DNA of 64,000 bases from Sphingobacterium sp. (GCA_031277685.1 JAITLV010000150.1:1-64000), one strand, 5' to 3'; shown: positions 1 through 9,437, numbered from the stretch's first letter. The notes: a model not told the origin generated them from the sequence alone. A program made the numbers and translations.

Positions 1-73
1 AAGTGGTTGTACAGGCTAAGGCTGCAAAGGACAACATACCCATGTTGCCTAAACTTCTAAACTTCGATTTCAT
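1..73 (-). CDS. N-terminus of a lipoprotein (partial)
   Basis: A leftward reading frame begins with ATG at 73 and runs off the left edge of the window. The 24 visible residues start MKSKFRSLGN, followed by a hydrophobic stretch ending in ALAC. This looks like a lipoprotein signal peptide with a lipobox Cys at about residue 20. The mature protein is outside the window, so no function can be given. The upstream region at 205-270 carries a palindrome and direct repeats that could be its operator. The frame is open throughout and no competing gene is visible on the other strand. Confidence 0.55.
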   Translation of the reverse strand, partial: MKSKFRSLGNMGMLSFAALACTTT

Positions 74-204
74 GTTAATTAACATTGATTTGAGACTATT
101 TACTTTTCTATTTTTCTATGCTTCAACCGTACGTAAAAAGATGTCCGGAAATTTGCGCCAAATCAACTACAAACAAATGCTATTATCAATTAACAAGGGA
201 TCGG

Positions 205-270
205 ATAGCAAATTTTTGCTATACTTTTATAACCATATAACAAATTTTTGCTACGAAAATAACCCTATAA
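205..270. repeat. Palindrome plus tandem 12-bp repeats, possible operator
   Basis: A perfect palindrome with 8-bp arms ATAGCAAA and TTTGCTAT and a 2-bp centre spans 205-222. Its core CAAATTTTTGCT at 209-220 recurs exactly at 241-252, 32 bp away. A second pair, TAACC-A/C-TATAA, occurs at 230-240 and 260-270. The spacing is about three helical turns. The repeats lie between the leftward lipoprotein start and the rightward response regulator gene, so they could bind a dimeric regulator of either. Confidence 0.4.
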
Positions 271-338
271 ATAAAGGGTAAATAAAAAGAAATGTCAATT
301 AAATAGGTAACTTTGGAATCCTGAACTTAAAATTCGCT

Positions 339-971
339 ATGTTAACAAATGATTCACAACTTGCTGTTATCTTAGATGATCATGGTCTATTTGCCACATC
401 TTTTTCCATACTTTTAGAAAAGTACAAGCTCTTTCATTTTGTAAAATCATTTGACAGTAAGGATGACTTCCTACGATTTTTAGAATCGTCAGGTACTCAA
501 AAAATCTATATTTTTTTAGATTACTACTTATCAGAAGGAACAGGGCTTTCCCTTTGGCCTGAAATAGGCCGGTTAAACAAAGCTGCGAAAACAATTTTTC
601 TGACCAGCGCTGTCTCACCACTGCTTATCCAAACATTGAGAAATTATAATCCCGATGGCATTTTAAGTAAGTCCTGCAATCTTGACACCTTAAAGTCATG
701 CCTTGCTTCGATCCAGTCTGGTCAGCATTTTATTGATCCATTTTTTGAAAAGCTGCTTGAAAACTATCAATCCATACCGGTCAGATTTACACCGCGCGAA
801 ATTGAACTTTTAAAACATTTCGCCCTTGGCGAGAGCATTGCCAAGACAGCCGAAAAATTATTTTTGAGTCCCCACACTGTCGTGGCACATAGAAGGAAAA
901 TGATGGCTAAAATAAACTGCCAGTCCATCACACAGTTAATTACATTTGCCCGGGAACACGAAGTGATCTAA
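339..971 (+). CDS. LuxR-family response regulator
   Basis: A 210-residue two-component response regulator. The N-terminal receiver has the acidic pair Asp13-Asp14, the likely phospho-acceptor Asp61 in IFLDYY, the LTSA switch motif and a Lys near residue 107. The C-terminal NarL/FixJ HTH starts at FTPREIELL (about residues 147-208) and has the recognition helix region LSPHTVVAHRRKMMAKI. It probably binds DNA as a phosphorylated dimer. The 3' end overlaps by 32 nt the 3' end of the convergent histidine kinase gene, which is its obvious partner. The target genes are not known. Confidence 0.9.
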   Translation: MLTNDSQLAVILDDHGLFATSFSILLEKYKLFHFVKSFDSKDDFLRFLESSGTQKIYIFLDYYLSEGTGLSLWPEIGRLNKAAKTIFLTSAVSPLLIQTLRNYNPDGILSKSCNLDTLKSCLASIQSGQHFIDPFFEKLLENYQSIPVRFTPREIELLKHFALGESIAKTAEKLFLSPHTVVAHRRKMMAKINCQSITQLITFAREHEVI

Positions 972-3006
972 TGTCTTGTATATGTCGTCCATCCGTAGGA
1001 CGGTCCAGTTCAAATCGGAAAATAGATCCCTGCCCTTCATGGCTCTCTATTAAGAGCTCACTGCCGCTAAGTTCCAGATAATAACGGCAGAGTTGCAACC
1101 CGATACCATAACCTTTTTCATTTTTTGTTCCCCGATGGCTGACAGGTTCAGCAACAGCAAATAAATTTTCGCGTACCTGTTGGGACATTCCTACACCAGT
1201 ATCGATGACACTAAACGTAATACGGCTATTTTGATCGTTTATCGCTGCTCTTAACGTGATCTGATTATCTGGTTTACAGAATTTGATCGCATTATCCACT
1301 AAATTACGGAGAACTATCATGACGACCTCAGCATCAGCCAATGCCTTCAGCTCGTCATCACATTCAATCAGCAGCTTAATTTTCTTTTCCGCCAGTCTTT
1401 TTACATGTATACCCTTAATCTGCCGGAAAATATCCCTGACATAAAATTCTCCTATGACCAGATCCGATGTGTGCAGGTGTTGATTGACCCAGAGCAGCAG
1501 GTTCTCCATTAAATTGATCATGGAATCAAATTCCTCACTATTGGAGGAAAGTAAATTTTTAATTTCTTCCGGTGGAACAAGTTCGTCCCGTATCAGCATG
1601 AGGATACTGTTTAAATTATTGATCGGTGAGCGTACATCATGGGTCACCAATGCTAAAAGGGACTTTTTAAAATTATCCGAATCTTCCAATAAGGCATTCT
1701 GCTCTTCGATAAATTCATTGGTATTGCGGAGCGTCTGGTTGGCTCTCCTTTTGTCTTTAACATTTTTCAACAAAAGAACCGCAATGACTAACAATGAAAT
1801 GATCAATACAGTAGCCACCAGCAAAATGTAATTCCGTCGCAACACTTTGGCAGTATAGTGTAACTCTAACTCATTTTGTTGCTTTTTAAACTTAAATTCC
1901 TCTTCATTTCGCACCAGTTGTTCTTTGTTATCGGCACTATAAAGTGAGTCGGATGCGGATTTATATTCTTTATAATAGAAAATTGCCTGGGATAGTTCCT
2001 GTTTTTTTTCCAGTATCGTAGCGAGTCGGTTTGCAGCGTTCTGTATATAATACAATTGTTTATTCTGCTTTGCCACGTCATAACATAATTCTGAATAACG
2101 TATGGCCGCATCCATATGATCCATTCCCAAATAACATGTGGCAAGATTGTCCAGCAACCGTAAATATTCAGTCTGTTCGCCAGTAGATTCAAGGGTAGCT
2201 TTGGCCATCAGATAGTAAGACAATGCATGATCCCATGCTTTCTTTTCCATATATAATGACCCCAGTGACTGGAGCGCATTTCCAATGGCTTTGTAATTTT
2301 TGTTTTTTTCAGCTAGTTTTAAAGATTGATCATACAGCTCTTTGGCATGTTGCAGATCATTTTTATGTAAATACAGATGGCCGATATTTCCTAAAATAAA
2401 AGTTGATCGGGATGAGTCTCCCAACGATTCGTATTGCCTGAGACTTTCCTGATAATATAAAATAGCCTTGTCATCCTTGTGCTGATAATGATACACCATT
2501 CCCATATTATGAATCGCATGCGCTTTTATCAACGGGAGATCGTAGCTTTCGGCCAGTTCGATGGCAAGGTTTAACTGTTTCAGTGCCTCGGTATGAACCC
2601 CCAGGGCAATATAAGGCATAGCCAAATTACTTAATATTTTGGCTTTCCGGCTATAGTCACCCTCCTCTGTAGCAATCGTTATGGCTTGATTATAATACGT
2701 AATGGCTTCACTGTACATTCCCTTTTCATAGGCCCCGATCCCAAGATTTCGAAATGCATCTATTTTTCCGGTCCTATATTCCATGCTGTCACTCAGCGCG
2801 AGCGTTCTTCTGCTCAGCATTATGGTAGAATCCGGAAAACTGGACCAATACTCATAAGCCCTCAAGTTGAGTCTATTCACTAATGCAGTATCCTGTAGTC
2901 CAGCGCCGGTATCATTTTTATGATCAGGAGAGAAACATGAAAAATTTAATAGGATTAACATCAAGAGCATTAGTCTCCTGAATATATGACACTGTTTACC
3001 TTCCAT
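940..3006 (-). CDS. TPR-containing sensor histidine kinase
   Basis: A 688-residue sensor kinase. An N-terminal signal with an LNFSC lipobox is followed by about six to seven tetratricopeptide repeats (residues ~60-340) predicted to be periplasmic. A transmembrane helix (~395-415) and a short coiled coil follow. The HisKA domain has the H-box LVTHDVRSPINN, and the HATPase domain has N-box LRNLVDNAIKF, G1 box DTGVGM and G2 box GYGIGLQL. All kinase residues look intact. This TPR-TM-HK layout is common in Bacteroidota, where it is usually paired with a LuxR-type regulator as here. The signal it senses is unknown. Confidence 0.92.
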   Translation of the reverse strand: MEGKQCHIFRRLMLLMLILLNFSCFSPDHKNDTGAGLQDTALVNRLNLRAYEYWSSFPDSTIMLSRRTLALSDSMEYRTGKIDAFRNLGIGAYEKGMYSEAITYYNQAITIATEEGDYSRKAKILSNLAMPYIALGVHTEALKQLNLAIELAESYDLPLIKAHAIHNMGMVYHYQHKDDKAILYYQESLRQYESLGDSSRSTFILGNIGHLYLHKNDLQHAKELYDQSLKLAEKNKNYKAIGNALQSLGSLYMEKKAWDHALSYYLMAKATLESTGEQTEYLRLLDNLATCYLGMDHMDAAIRYSELCYDVAKQNKQLYYIQNAANRLATILEKKQELSQAIFYYKEYKSASDSLYSADNKEQLVRNEEEFKFKKQQNELELHYTAKVLRRNYILLVATVLIISLLVIAVLLLKNVKDKRRANQTLRNTNEFIEEQNALLEDSDNFKKSLLALVTHDVRSPINNLNSILMLIRDELVPPEEIKNLLSSNSEEFDSMINLMENLLLWVNQHLHTSDLVIGEFYVRDIFRQIKGIHVKRLAEKKIKLLIECDDELKALADAEVVMIVLRNLVDNAIKFCKPDNQITLRAAINDQNSRITFSVIDTGVGMSQQVRENLFAVAEPVSHRGTKNEKGYGIGLQLCRYYLELSGSELLIESHEGQGSIFRFELDRPTDGRHIQDIRSLRVPGQM

Positions 3007-3092
3007 TTTAAATAGTAATATGAATGCTGTAATGAGTTTGGCTGACTTATTCCGCTCAAAGTTAAATCATTATTCCAAATTCAGAAATTATA

Positions 3093-3236
3093 TTATCCTA
3101 AAGCTGACGGGCTTTGACATAAGGAGATATATTTAAAATAACGGGAGCTAGTTTTTTCATGCTCAAATTTGTCCGGATCAACGACTTCCCAAATCATATG
3201 ATCAGGATCTTCAAAATCTCCATCAAGCATGATCAT
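3093..3236 (-). CDS. Possible small ORF (47 aa) overlapping the preceding gene
   Basis: An ATG at 3236 opens a 47-residue frame that starts MIMLDGDFEDPDHMIWEVVD and overlaps the stop of the upstream membrane-protein gene by 14 nt, an arrangement that could allow translational coupling. The FEDPDHMIWEVV segment resembles the last strand of VOC/glyoxalase-fold proteins (DPDGHxWEV), but the product is far too short for a complete VOC domain. It may be a remnant or a small real protein. The evidence is weak. Confidence 0.25.
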   Translation of the reverse strand: MIMLDGDFEDPDHMIWEVVDPDKFEHEKTSSRYFKYISLCQSPSALG

Positions 3237-3720
3237 TTGTCCTTTTTTGTCTGTTTTTTATTGCAGCAAAGTAAAACCCGATAACCGAGATCGCAAACAA
3301 AAAAAATGTCAAAGCGAGTGGTTCTATAAGATCAAATACCTTAAAGTGTTTGAATCCCTCCTTCGTATAGCGTGAATCATTGACCTGATCGAAAATAAAG
3401 ATGAACATAATACCATAGATATATGCCGACTGTATGCAGATGTTATGAATAATTGGTTGCGGTTTCCAGATTTTGAGCACAATTTTCACTAAAAGAAAGA
3501 CTAGACTCACGATCAGAGCAAATAACACCATTTCCAAAACCGTAAGCAATCTGATATGTTGATATCGCTCAATCAGTGCGGAATGGTCATTCCAAAACAC
3601 GGAATAGAGCGTATTTTCCCCCACCCACAGTGCGCCAGAAAACAGGATTAATATCGATGCAGCTATTATGAACAACCGACATGTCTGACCAACAACGCTG
3701 TACCCTACTATTTTTTCCAT
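3223..3720 (-). CDS. Four-helix integral membrane protein
   Basis: A 165-residue protein starting at ATG 3720; a TTG five codons upstream is a less likely start. It has four hydrophobic helices at about residues 10-35, 55-80, 98-115 and 135-155, with short polar links and a basic C-terminal tail. The size and layout resemble DUF2975-type membrane proteins, but I cannot assign the family with confidence. In DUF2975 loci the next gene is usually a small XRE regulator, which is absent here. The function is unknown. Confidence 0.65.
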   Translation of the reverse strand: MEKIVGYSVVGQTCRLFIIAASILILFSGALWVGENTLYSVFWNDHSALIERYQHIRLLTVLEMVLFALIVSLVFLLVKIVLKIWKPQPIIHNICIQSAYIYGIMFIFIFDQVNDSRYTKEGFKHFKVFDLIEPLALTFFLFAISVIGFYFAAIKNRQKRTNDHA

Positions 3721-3858
3721 GGTGTATCTTTCCAATAGTGTTAAGCAAAAATCTCACTTGACAAAAATATAGAATGCCAGCAGGCATCATTGTGTTGTTT
3801 CCGACTGCTTTTTATTGATAATTGCCAAAACTCACACAGATAAAAGTATATCGTCTCT

Positions 3859-4644
3859 TTATTTTTTGCGAAGGTCAGAAGGCCTGGAATGTGTGAATGT
3901 ATAGAATGTATTACTGAAGGAGCCTATGGTATCATAACCAACTGCAAATGCAATATCCGTAACCGATTTATTCGTTTTAAGCAACATTTCTATTGCCTTC
4001 ACCATCCGCAAGGTCTTAAAATATTGTAAGAAAGAAATCTGTAACCGGGTCTGAAACATCCGCGACATCGATCGTTCACTCATGTAAAAACGGTTACTGA
4101 TATCGTGCAGGGTAATCTGTTCGGAAATGTTTTCTTCTAAAAACGAAAGTACGGGAGACAATCGTTCATCGGTTGTAATGGGCAATATAATAGGCAGAGC
4201 ATCACTATCGAGCTGTGGTAGTAGTTTTTTGATCGATACCAAAAAATCAAAATAATAATCAGATTTCATCACATGCTGTTCATCCCAGCGCTCTGTATGG
4301 TTGATCATCTGAATCAATAACTCTGTAGCAGGATAAATTCCCAATTTACCATAAAAAGGCGCCACATCGTCATCATCTGTATAAAAATAGATCGAACGCA
4401 ATACCGTGCCCAAATGGCCTATGCGTAAAATATGGGGTATACCGTAAGGAATCCAGAAAAAATGTCTCGCAGGTACAACATAGGTTTTACTATGTATCGT
4501 AATATAGGCTATTCCTCCCTCCACATATCCCAACTGACCTTTTTTATGGGTATGTAATGGAATAAGCTTCTCTGATTTTTCATGCATGACAAAAGCCGAA
4601 TCATCGTGTTCATCTATCTCGGGCAGTAAAGCAATCAATCCCAT
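3859..4644 (-). CDS. AraC-family transcriptional regulator
   Basis: A 261-residue regulator starting at ATG 4644; an upstream TTG would add two residues. The N-terminal half is a cupin sensing domain (PLHTHKKGQLGYVEGG, then HFFWIPYGIPH). The C-terminal ~100 residues form the double HTH of the AraC family (ITLHDISNRFYMSERSMSRMFQ, then SVTDIAFAVGYDTIGSFSNTFY). It is transcribed divergently from the TolC-HlyD-MFS efflux operon 184 bp away, the standard arrangement for a local regulator that responds to an efflux substrate. The ligand is unknown. Confidence 0.88.
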   Translation of the reverse strand: MGLIALLPEIDEHDDSAFVMHEKSEKLIPLHTHKKGQLGYVEGGIAYITIHSKTYVVPARHFFWIPYGIPHILRIGHLGTVLRSIYFYTDDDDVAPFYGKLGIYPATELLIQMINHTERWDEQHVMKSDYYFDFLVSIKKLLPQLDSDALPIILPITTDERLSPVLSFLEENISEQITLHDISNRFYMSERSMSRMFQTRLQISFLQYFKTLRMVKAIEMLLKTNKSVTDIAFAVGYDTIGSFSNTFYTFTHSRPSDLRKK

Positions 4645-4793
4645 ATTCAAAATCTATAAACAAAAATACAATATAATTTAAAAGTGCCCGAATATACCTG
4701 ATTACCGAAAGGCATGAAAAGGATCTCTTCCACTTTGGCTAGATTCAATAAAAACATGTCTTTTATAAGCCACTTAGAAAAACACGGCACATC

Positions 4794-4801
4794 TAATTTT
4801 G
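4794..4801 (+). promoter_or_regulatory. Candidate -7 promoter element of the efflux operon
   Basis: TAATTTTG matches the Bacteroidota -7 consensus TAnnTTTG exactly and lies 28 bp before the start codon of the TolC-like gene. No clear TTTG -33 element is found 19-21 bp upstream, which would fit a promoter that depends on an activator such as the divergent AraC protein. Confidence 0.35.
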
Positions 4802-4828
4802 TCTCCGTAAAAAATAAGCGTCCCTCAA

Positions 4829-6160
4829 ATGCAACGAATTGTAATTTTAATAGTTTTTTTTGTTTTTCATCGGCTTGCCTTTGCAACTCCCATCACCACA
4901 ACAGCTGCGGGCGACACACTCTATATTAGCTTGCCAGATGCCTGGAAGAAAGCGGAGTTGCATAGCAGGTTGATCGAGATACAGCGAAAAACTACCGCCA
5001 TAGCGCTGGAGGAATTTCAAGATGCCAAACTCGAACTGTTACTTCCGGAAATATCAGTCAAAGGTACGGCCGAAAAAGCTTCCAACATTCCCATTTATGA
5101 AAATGGGTTATTTGCCAAACCTACACAGCATGAGGTCATTCATACACTTTATCATATCGGTGCTGAATTCTATCAGGTACTTTATCATGGCAACAAATAT
5201 CGGCTGAAGATCAAGGCCGACAAGACCGTCCATCAGCTCAGCGAAGTACAGGAGAACAAGATCATTTCGGACATCCGCTATAAAACCGCCGCCCTTTATC
5301 TTGACCTTCAACGTTGTTTATTATTCAAAGATCTGATTACCAAAGATATCTATGACCAAGAGGAACAATTGAAGGAGATTAAAAGTTTCCATAAAAATGG
5401 TGTAGTCCTGAAAAGCGATGTGCTTCGTGTCGAGCTTGACCTTTCGAAACGAAGAATGGCATTGGTCACCATCGACAATGATATTCTCATCGCCAGTCAA
5501 AAGTTCAACATTATCCTTGGTGAGCCAGATGAACGCTTGGTTCTGCCCGCGGTCCTCACTACTGGAAAAGAAGACCGGCAATCCTATCAGCATTATTTGG
5601 AGCAGGCACTACAGCATTCTTTTGCTTACCATATCTCTGAAAAACAGACCGAACTGAGCGCTATAAATCTCAAAAAAGTGAAGGCCAACGTAAAGCCCAA
5701 CATTGGCATCTACGGCGAATTCTACTATGCCAATCCACAGATATTCTTGGCACCGTATAACCCTTATTGGTATTCACTGGGTGTTATAGGCGTAAAAGCG
5801 ACCTATCCTATCTCTGCACTTTACCATAATATCCATAAAGTCAGTGCCGCAAAATTGGAACTGGAAAAAGAAGAAGAAGCACACCACAATACGGAGGATA
5901 TGGTCCGTCAGGAAGTAAAAGAAGCATATCTGCGCTACGACGAAGCCCTAAAACAAATCAGTGTATCGGAAGTTGACGTGAAGCATGCCGAAGAAAATGC
6001 ACGCATTATAAAAAACACGTATTTCAACCAGACATCCTTAATTACAGATCTTTTGGATGCGGACATCCAATTGTTACAAGCACGTTTTGATCTGGCTGCT
6101 GCGCAGATTTTGGCACAAAACAAATATTATCTACTACAAAACGTTATCGGAGTTTTATAA
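4829..6160 (+). CDS. TolC-family outer-membrane efflux protein
   Basis: A 443-residue outer-membrane channel component. It has an N-terminal signal peptide (IVILIVFFVFHRLAFA) and two repeats rich in long amphipathic helices, as expected for the alpha-barrel of TolC/OEP proteins. It ends in the usual helical segment (QTSLITDLLDADIQLLQARFDLAAAQ). It is the first gene of an operon with a HlyD-type adaptor (6 bp downstream) and an MFS pump. Together they should form a tripartite EmrAB-TolC-like exporter spanning both membranes. Confidence 0.9.
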   Translation: MQRIVILIVFFVFHRLAFATPITTTAAGDTLYISLPDAWKKAELHSRLIEIQRKTTAIALEEFQDAKLELLLPEISVKGTAEKASNIPIYENGLFAKPTQHEVIHTLYHIGAEFYQVLYHGNKYRLKIKADKTVHQLSEVQENKIISDIRYKTAALYLDLQRCLLFKDLITKDIYDQEEQLKEIKSFHKNGVVLKSDVLRVELDLSKRRMALVTIDNDILIASQKFNIILGEPDERLVLPAVLTTGKEDRQSYQHYLEQALQHSFAYHISEKQTELSAINLKKVKANVKPNIGIYGEFYYANPQIFLAPYNPYWYSLGVIGVKATYPISALYHNIHKVSAAKLELEKEEEAHHNTEDMVRQEVKEAYLRYDEALKQISVSEVDVKHAEENARIIKNTYFNQTSLITDLLDADIQLLQARFDLAAAQILAQNKYYLLQNVIGVL

Positions 6161-6166
6161 AACATC

Positions 6167-7231
6167 ATGAAAAAGAAATATACCGTCACCGATCAATTGA
6201 TTACAAAGATCACAGGCTGGATTGCGGGCCTGGTTGTTGTCGCCTTAGCTATTTGGGGAATCTTTACACTATGGGGATACTATATCTATGAGCAGACCAA
6301 TGATGCCCAGGTGCAGGAGTATGTAAACCCCGTGATCTCACGGGCAGGGGGATTTGTTGTCGCTGTCAAATTTGAGGAGAATCAGCATGTGAAGAAAGGT
6401 GACACCTTATTTTTGATAGACAACAGGGAATATGTGTTGCAACAGCAACAGACTGAAGCTTCGCTACAAAAAGCAGAGGCACAATTAAGGGTATTGGAAA
6501 GCAATATCGAAACTTCCACAAAAACGGCCAGCTCCTATGCTGCGAAGGTCAACAGCAATAAGGCCAAACTATGGCAACAACAGCTCGATTATGAACGTTA
6601 TCAAAAATTATTTGCGGAAGAATCGGCTACAAAACAGAAAGTAGAAGAAATGCAGGCCACACTAGACGTCAATAATAACGATTACCAATCGGCCAAAGAC
6701 AACCATAGCGCTTCGTTATCGCATATCGAGGATATCAGAGTGGAGCGATCGGTTGTCAAGGCGGAGATCGTACGCCTTAAATCGCTACTCAGCCGCCATA
6801 AGCTGGATGTGAGCTATACAGTCATCGTAGCACCCTATAATGGACGGATGGGACGTCGTACCATCGAACCCGGTCAGATGATCGATATCGGTCAACCCTT
6901 AGCCTTTATCGTCAATGATGAGACCGACAAATGGATCGTTGCCAACTACAAAGAGACACAAGTGGCCCATATGCAGATTGGCGATTCCGTAAAGATCATC
7001 GCAGATGCTTTCCCCGATCGTGAATTCAAAGGCACTATTATATCGTTATCGCCTGCTACCGGATCCAGTTTCTCGCTATTACCGCCCGACAACTCGACAG
7101 GAAACTATGTCAAGATTGTCCAACGTGTCCCGGTCCGCATTCGTGTAGACGGAAAGCGTAGTGAAATCGACCTTTTAAAGGTTGGCATGAATGTCAACGT
7201 CTACACAGCAAAAAGCCAGCACCGTGGATAA
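6167..7231 (+). CDS. HlyD/EmrA-type membrane fusion protein
   Basis: A 354-residue periplasmic adaptor. One N-terminal transmembrane helix (~20-40) is followed by the biotinyl-lipoyl-like segment (VNPVISRAGGFVVAVKFEENQHVKKGDTLF, abbreviated region ~55-90). A long coiled coil comes next, then the second lipoyl half and a beta-barrel domain with VIVAPYNGRMGRR and IEPGQMI. It links the inner-membrane MFS pump to the TolC channel. The 3' end overlaps the MFS gene by 41 nt, which implies translational coupling. Confidence 0.92.
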   Translation: MKKKYTVTDQLITKITGWIAGLVVVALAIWGIFTLWGYYIYEQTNDAQVQEYVNPVISRAGGFVVAVKFEENQHVKKGDTLFLIDNREYVLQQQQTEASLQKAEAQLRVLESNIETSTKTASSYAAKVNSNKAKLWQQQLDYERYQKLFAEESATKQKVEEMQATLDVNNNDYQSAKDNHSASLSHIEDIRVERSVVKAEIVRLKSLLSRHKLDVSYTVIVAPYNGRMGRRTIEPGQMIDIGQPLAFIVNDETDKWIVANYKETQVAHMQIGDSVKIIADAFPDREFKGTIISLSPATGSSFSLLPPDNSTGNYVKIVQRVPVRIRVDGKRSEIDLLKVGMNVNVYTAKSQHRG

Positions 7232-8813
7232 TATTCTTCCGATCTTCAAATCATGGGTGCCGGAATGGATGATCAAGATTGTCCTGTTTATCTTGTTGCT
7301 GCCGAGCATCGTCTTATTTTTCCTTCCCATTACCAATATCCAGGCTGCCGCAGGTTATTATGGGAGTGAACCTGCCGACATGCAGTTCTCTGTCGCCTTA
7401 TTTTATGCAGGCTATGTCGGGTTTTATAGCTTGGAACGTCGCTTTTTCAATTATCTGGCCGCACGGGAGTATTTTATTCTATTTACGTTTCTCCTATTAC
7501 TCAGTTCGTGGATCTGCTATCTCAGCCGGGAGGTTTACATATTCTTTCCCATCCGTTTTATCCAGGGACTGCTGTTTGCGAGTACCGTTAACCTATCCCT
7601 TTCACTCATGTTCACACGACTTCGGAGTGAACGTGCACGAGAAATAAGTTTTTCGATTTTCTTTGGGTTATTGATCTGTGCATTGCCTTTCAACAATATT
7701 GTCACAGCCGATCTGATCGACAATTTTAATTTTAACATCGTTTATAAGGGGGCGTTATTCTCGTATCTTCCGAGCCTGGTCTTGCTACCTTTGACCATGA
7801 ATCGCATCCGGTTGAATGTTCGCTTTCCACTCTACAGATTGGATTGGCAGAGCTTTGCTTTATATAGCATTGGTCTGGTCCTAATAGGTTATATCCTCAT
7901 TTTTGGTCAAGAATACTATTGGTTTACCGACAACCGGATATTTTATTCTGGTATGGGACTACTCTTTCTTACGGTTTTGTTTGTCCTTCGCCAGCAAGCC
8001 ATGAAACATCCTTATATTGATCTGCGTATATTCCGGTCACGCAGTTTCAAAGCAGGATTACTGATTCTGTTTGTCATGTATATCTGCCGATTTGTATCAG
8101 GTATTACCAACAGTTACTTTGTCTCGCTATTGGGATTTGACCCTATGCACGTATCCTACATCAATGCATTCAACCTTACAGGCTTAATATCCGGAACTAT
8201 TATTGCGGCCTGCATGGTCATACAAAAGAAAAATATCCGCTATATCTGGAGCATCGGGTTTATTTTGCTACTGATTTTTCACCTGATCATGTTTTACCAT
8301 TCCGATGTGCAGGCCAATGAATATAATTATTTCATGCCCTTGTACATCCAGGGATTTGGCGTAGGGCTGATTATGGTGCCCACAATTATCTATACCATCT
8401 CGTCCGTGGCGGTTTCACGCGGGACGTCCGCAGCAGCGATCAGCCTCGCGATACGTTACCTTGGCTTCTGTACCAGCATTGCATTGATCAATTTCTTTGA
8501 ACTCTTTGGAAAAAGCATGCATTATAATGCGTTTCAGGACCGTTTGTCTGTACTCGATTACCCCCTAATCCATCATATGCATGTCCAGACGAACCTACTG
8601 TTGACCAAGGGTCTGCATCCAGGGCTATCCGACAAAGCCACAGAAAAACTTTTGATCGCCAGCATCAACAAACAGGATCAGGTTCGTTTTGCTATGGATT
8701 ACTATGAACTGATCGCATGGCTGATCGTATGTATATTGCTTCTTATTTCTCTATCCCCATATCTGGGTAAAACGATCATCAGACTACGCTCCAGGAGATT
8801 GTCTCCAGCCTAA
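7191..8813 (+). CDS. MFS drug/efflux transporter (EmrB-like)
   Basis: A 540-residue inner-membrane protein with about 14 hydrophobic helices, the size expected for DHA2/EmrB-type drug:H+ antiporters. The motif FYAGYVGFYSLERRFFNYL lies in the first loop region and there is a large loop before the last helix. The chosen ATG at 7191 lies inside the end of the adaptor gene; a slightly later start is possible. As part of the TolC-HlyD-MFS set it should export a small hydrophobic compound. The substrate is unknown. Confidence 0.88.
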   Translation: MSTSTQQKASTVDNILPIFKSWVPEWMIKIVLFILLLPSIVLFFLPITNIQAAAGYYGSEPADMQFSVALFYAGYVGFYSLERRFFNYLAAREYFILFTFLLLLSSWICYLSREVYIFFPIRFIQGLLFASTVNLSLSLMFTRLRSERAREISFSIFFGLLICALPFNNIVTADLIDNFNFNIVYKGALFSYLPSLVLLPLTMNRIRLNVRFPLYRLDWQSFALYSIGLVLIGYILIFGQEYYWFTDNRIFYSGMGLLFLTVLFVLRQQAMKHPYIDLRIFRSRSFKAGLLILFVMYICRFVSGITNSYFVSLLGFDPMHVSYINAFNLTGLISGTIIAACMVIQKKNIRYIWSIGFILLLIFHLIMFYHSDVQANEYNYFMPLYIQGFGVGLIMVPTIIYTISSVAVSRGTSAAAISLAIRYLGFCTSIALINFFELFGKSMHYNAFQDRLSVLDYPLIHHMHVQTNLLLTKGLHPGLSDKATEKLLIASINKQDQVRFAMDYYELIAWLIVCILLLISLSPYLGKTIIRLRSRRLSPA

Positions 8814-8844
8814 TTTTTTATAGAACTTTTTATATCAGACCATC

Positions 8845-9252
8845 ATGCGTACCAACATCATATTTATCATTACCCTATTATTTTCCCTTGTTGCCTGCAA
8901 AAAGGAAGATAAAGTCTTTACCTTGAAAACCATTCAATTGAATCACTATACACCTAAAGGGATACCTAAGCAACTGCTGTATTTGAAAGTTTTGGAAAAT
9001 GACCACATTACAGTCATTGCTGAAACGGATAAATACCCCAGCGAATACAGTCTCCCGGTACAATTTGGTGTCCATCCGCAACTGTTCCTACCTTTGTATG
9101 CAAAGAATTATACCATACAGCTTTGGGGTGATGTTACAGGTTTTTTGGGTGAATGTGAAGTCGACATGCGTCCTTATAAGATTATCTTCCCGATCGACAT
9201 GGAAGTCGATAGTGAAGAACTAAAAATTTCCATTAAAGGAGGATGGCAGTAG
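8845..9252 (+). CDS. Small lipoprotein at the end of the efflux operon
   Basis: A 135-residue protein with a clear lipoprotein signal (IIFIITLLFSLVAC, Cys ~18) followed by a predominantly beta mature region of about 115 residues. I recognise no family. It follows the MFS gene by 31 bp and precedes a strong terminator, so it is probably the last gene of the efflux operon. The acyl anchor would place it on the periplasmic or outer membrane face. Confidence 0.7.
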   Translation: MRTNIIFIITLLFSLVACKKEDKVFTLKTIQLNHYTPKGIPKQLLYLKVLENDHITVIAETDKYPSEYSLPVQFGVHPQLFLPLYAKNYTIQLWGDVTGFLGECEVDMRPYKIIFPIDMEVDSEELKISIKGGWQ

Positions 9253-9326
9253 CCATGGATCGCATAAAACTTTTAATGCTTATATTTTCAACTAGTGAGC
9301 ACTAGCATCATTAAGAAAAAGGAATA

Positions 9327-9355
9327 AAAAGAGCAGGTGTACCTGCCCTTTTTAT
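9327..9355 (+). terminator. Rho-independent terminator of the efflux operon
   Basis: The inverted repeat GCAGGT-GT-ACCTGC is flanked by an A-run on the left and CCTTTTT on the right, about 75 bp past the lipoprotein stop codon. The symmetry of A and T tracts would let it work in both directions. Confidence 0.75.
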
Positions 9356-9437
9356 TTGCAATTGGTATGTTTGAAAGACGCCACAGATTTATAAGCTAAA
9401 ATTGACTGAACGATATCCCCTTTGATCCCTAACCTAA

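Noticed and set aside
205..270. Short repeats considered as a CRISPR array
   Set aside because: Only two units, with spacers of variable content and no cas genes; a regulatory repeat fits better.
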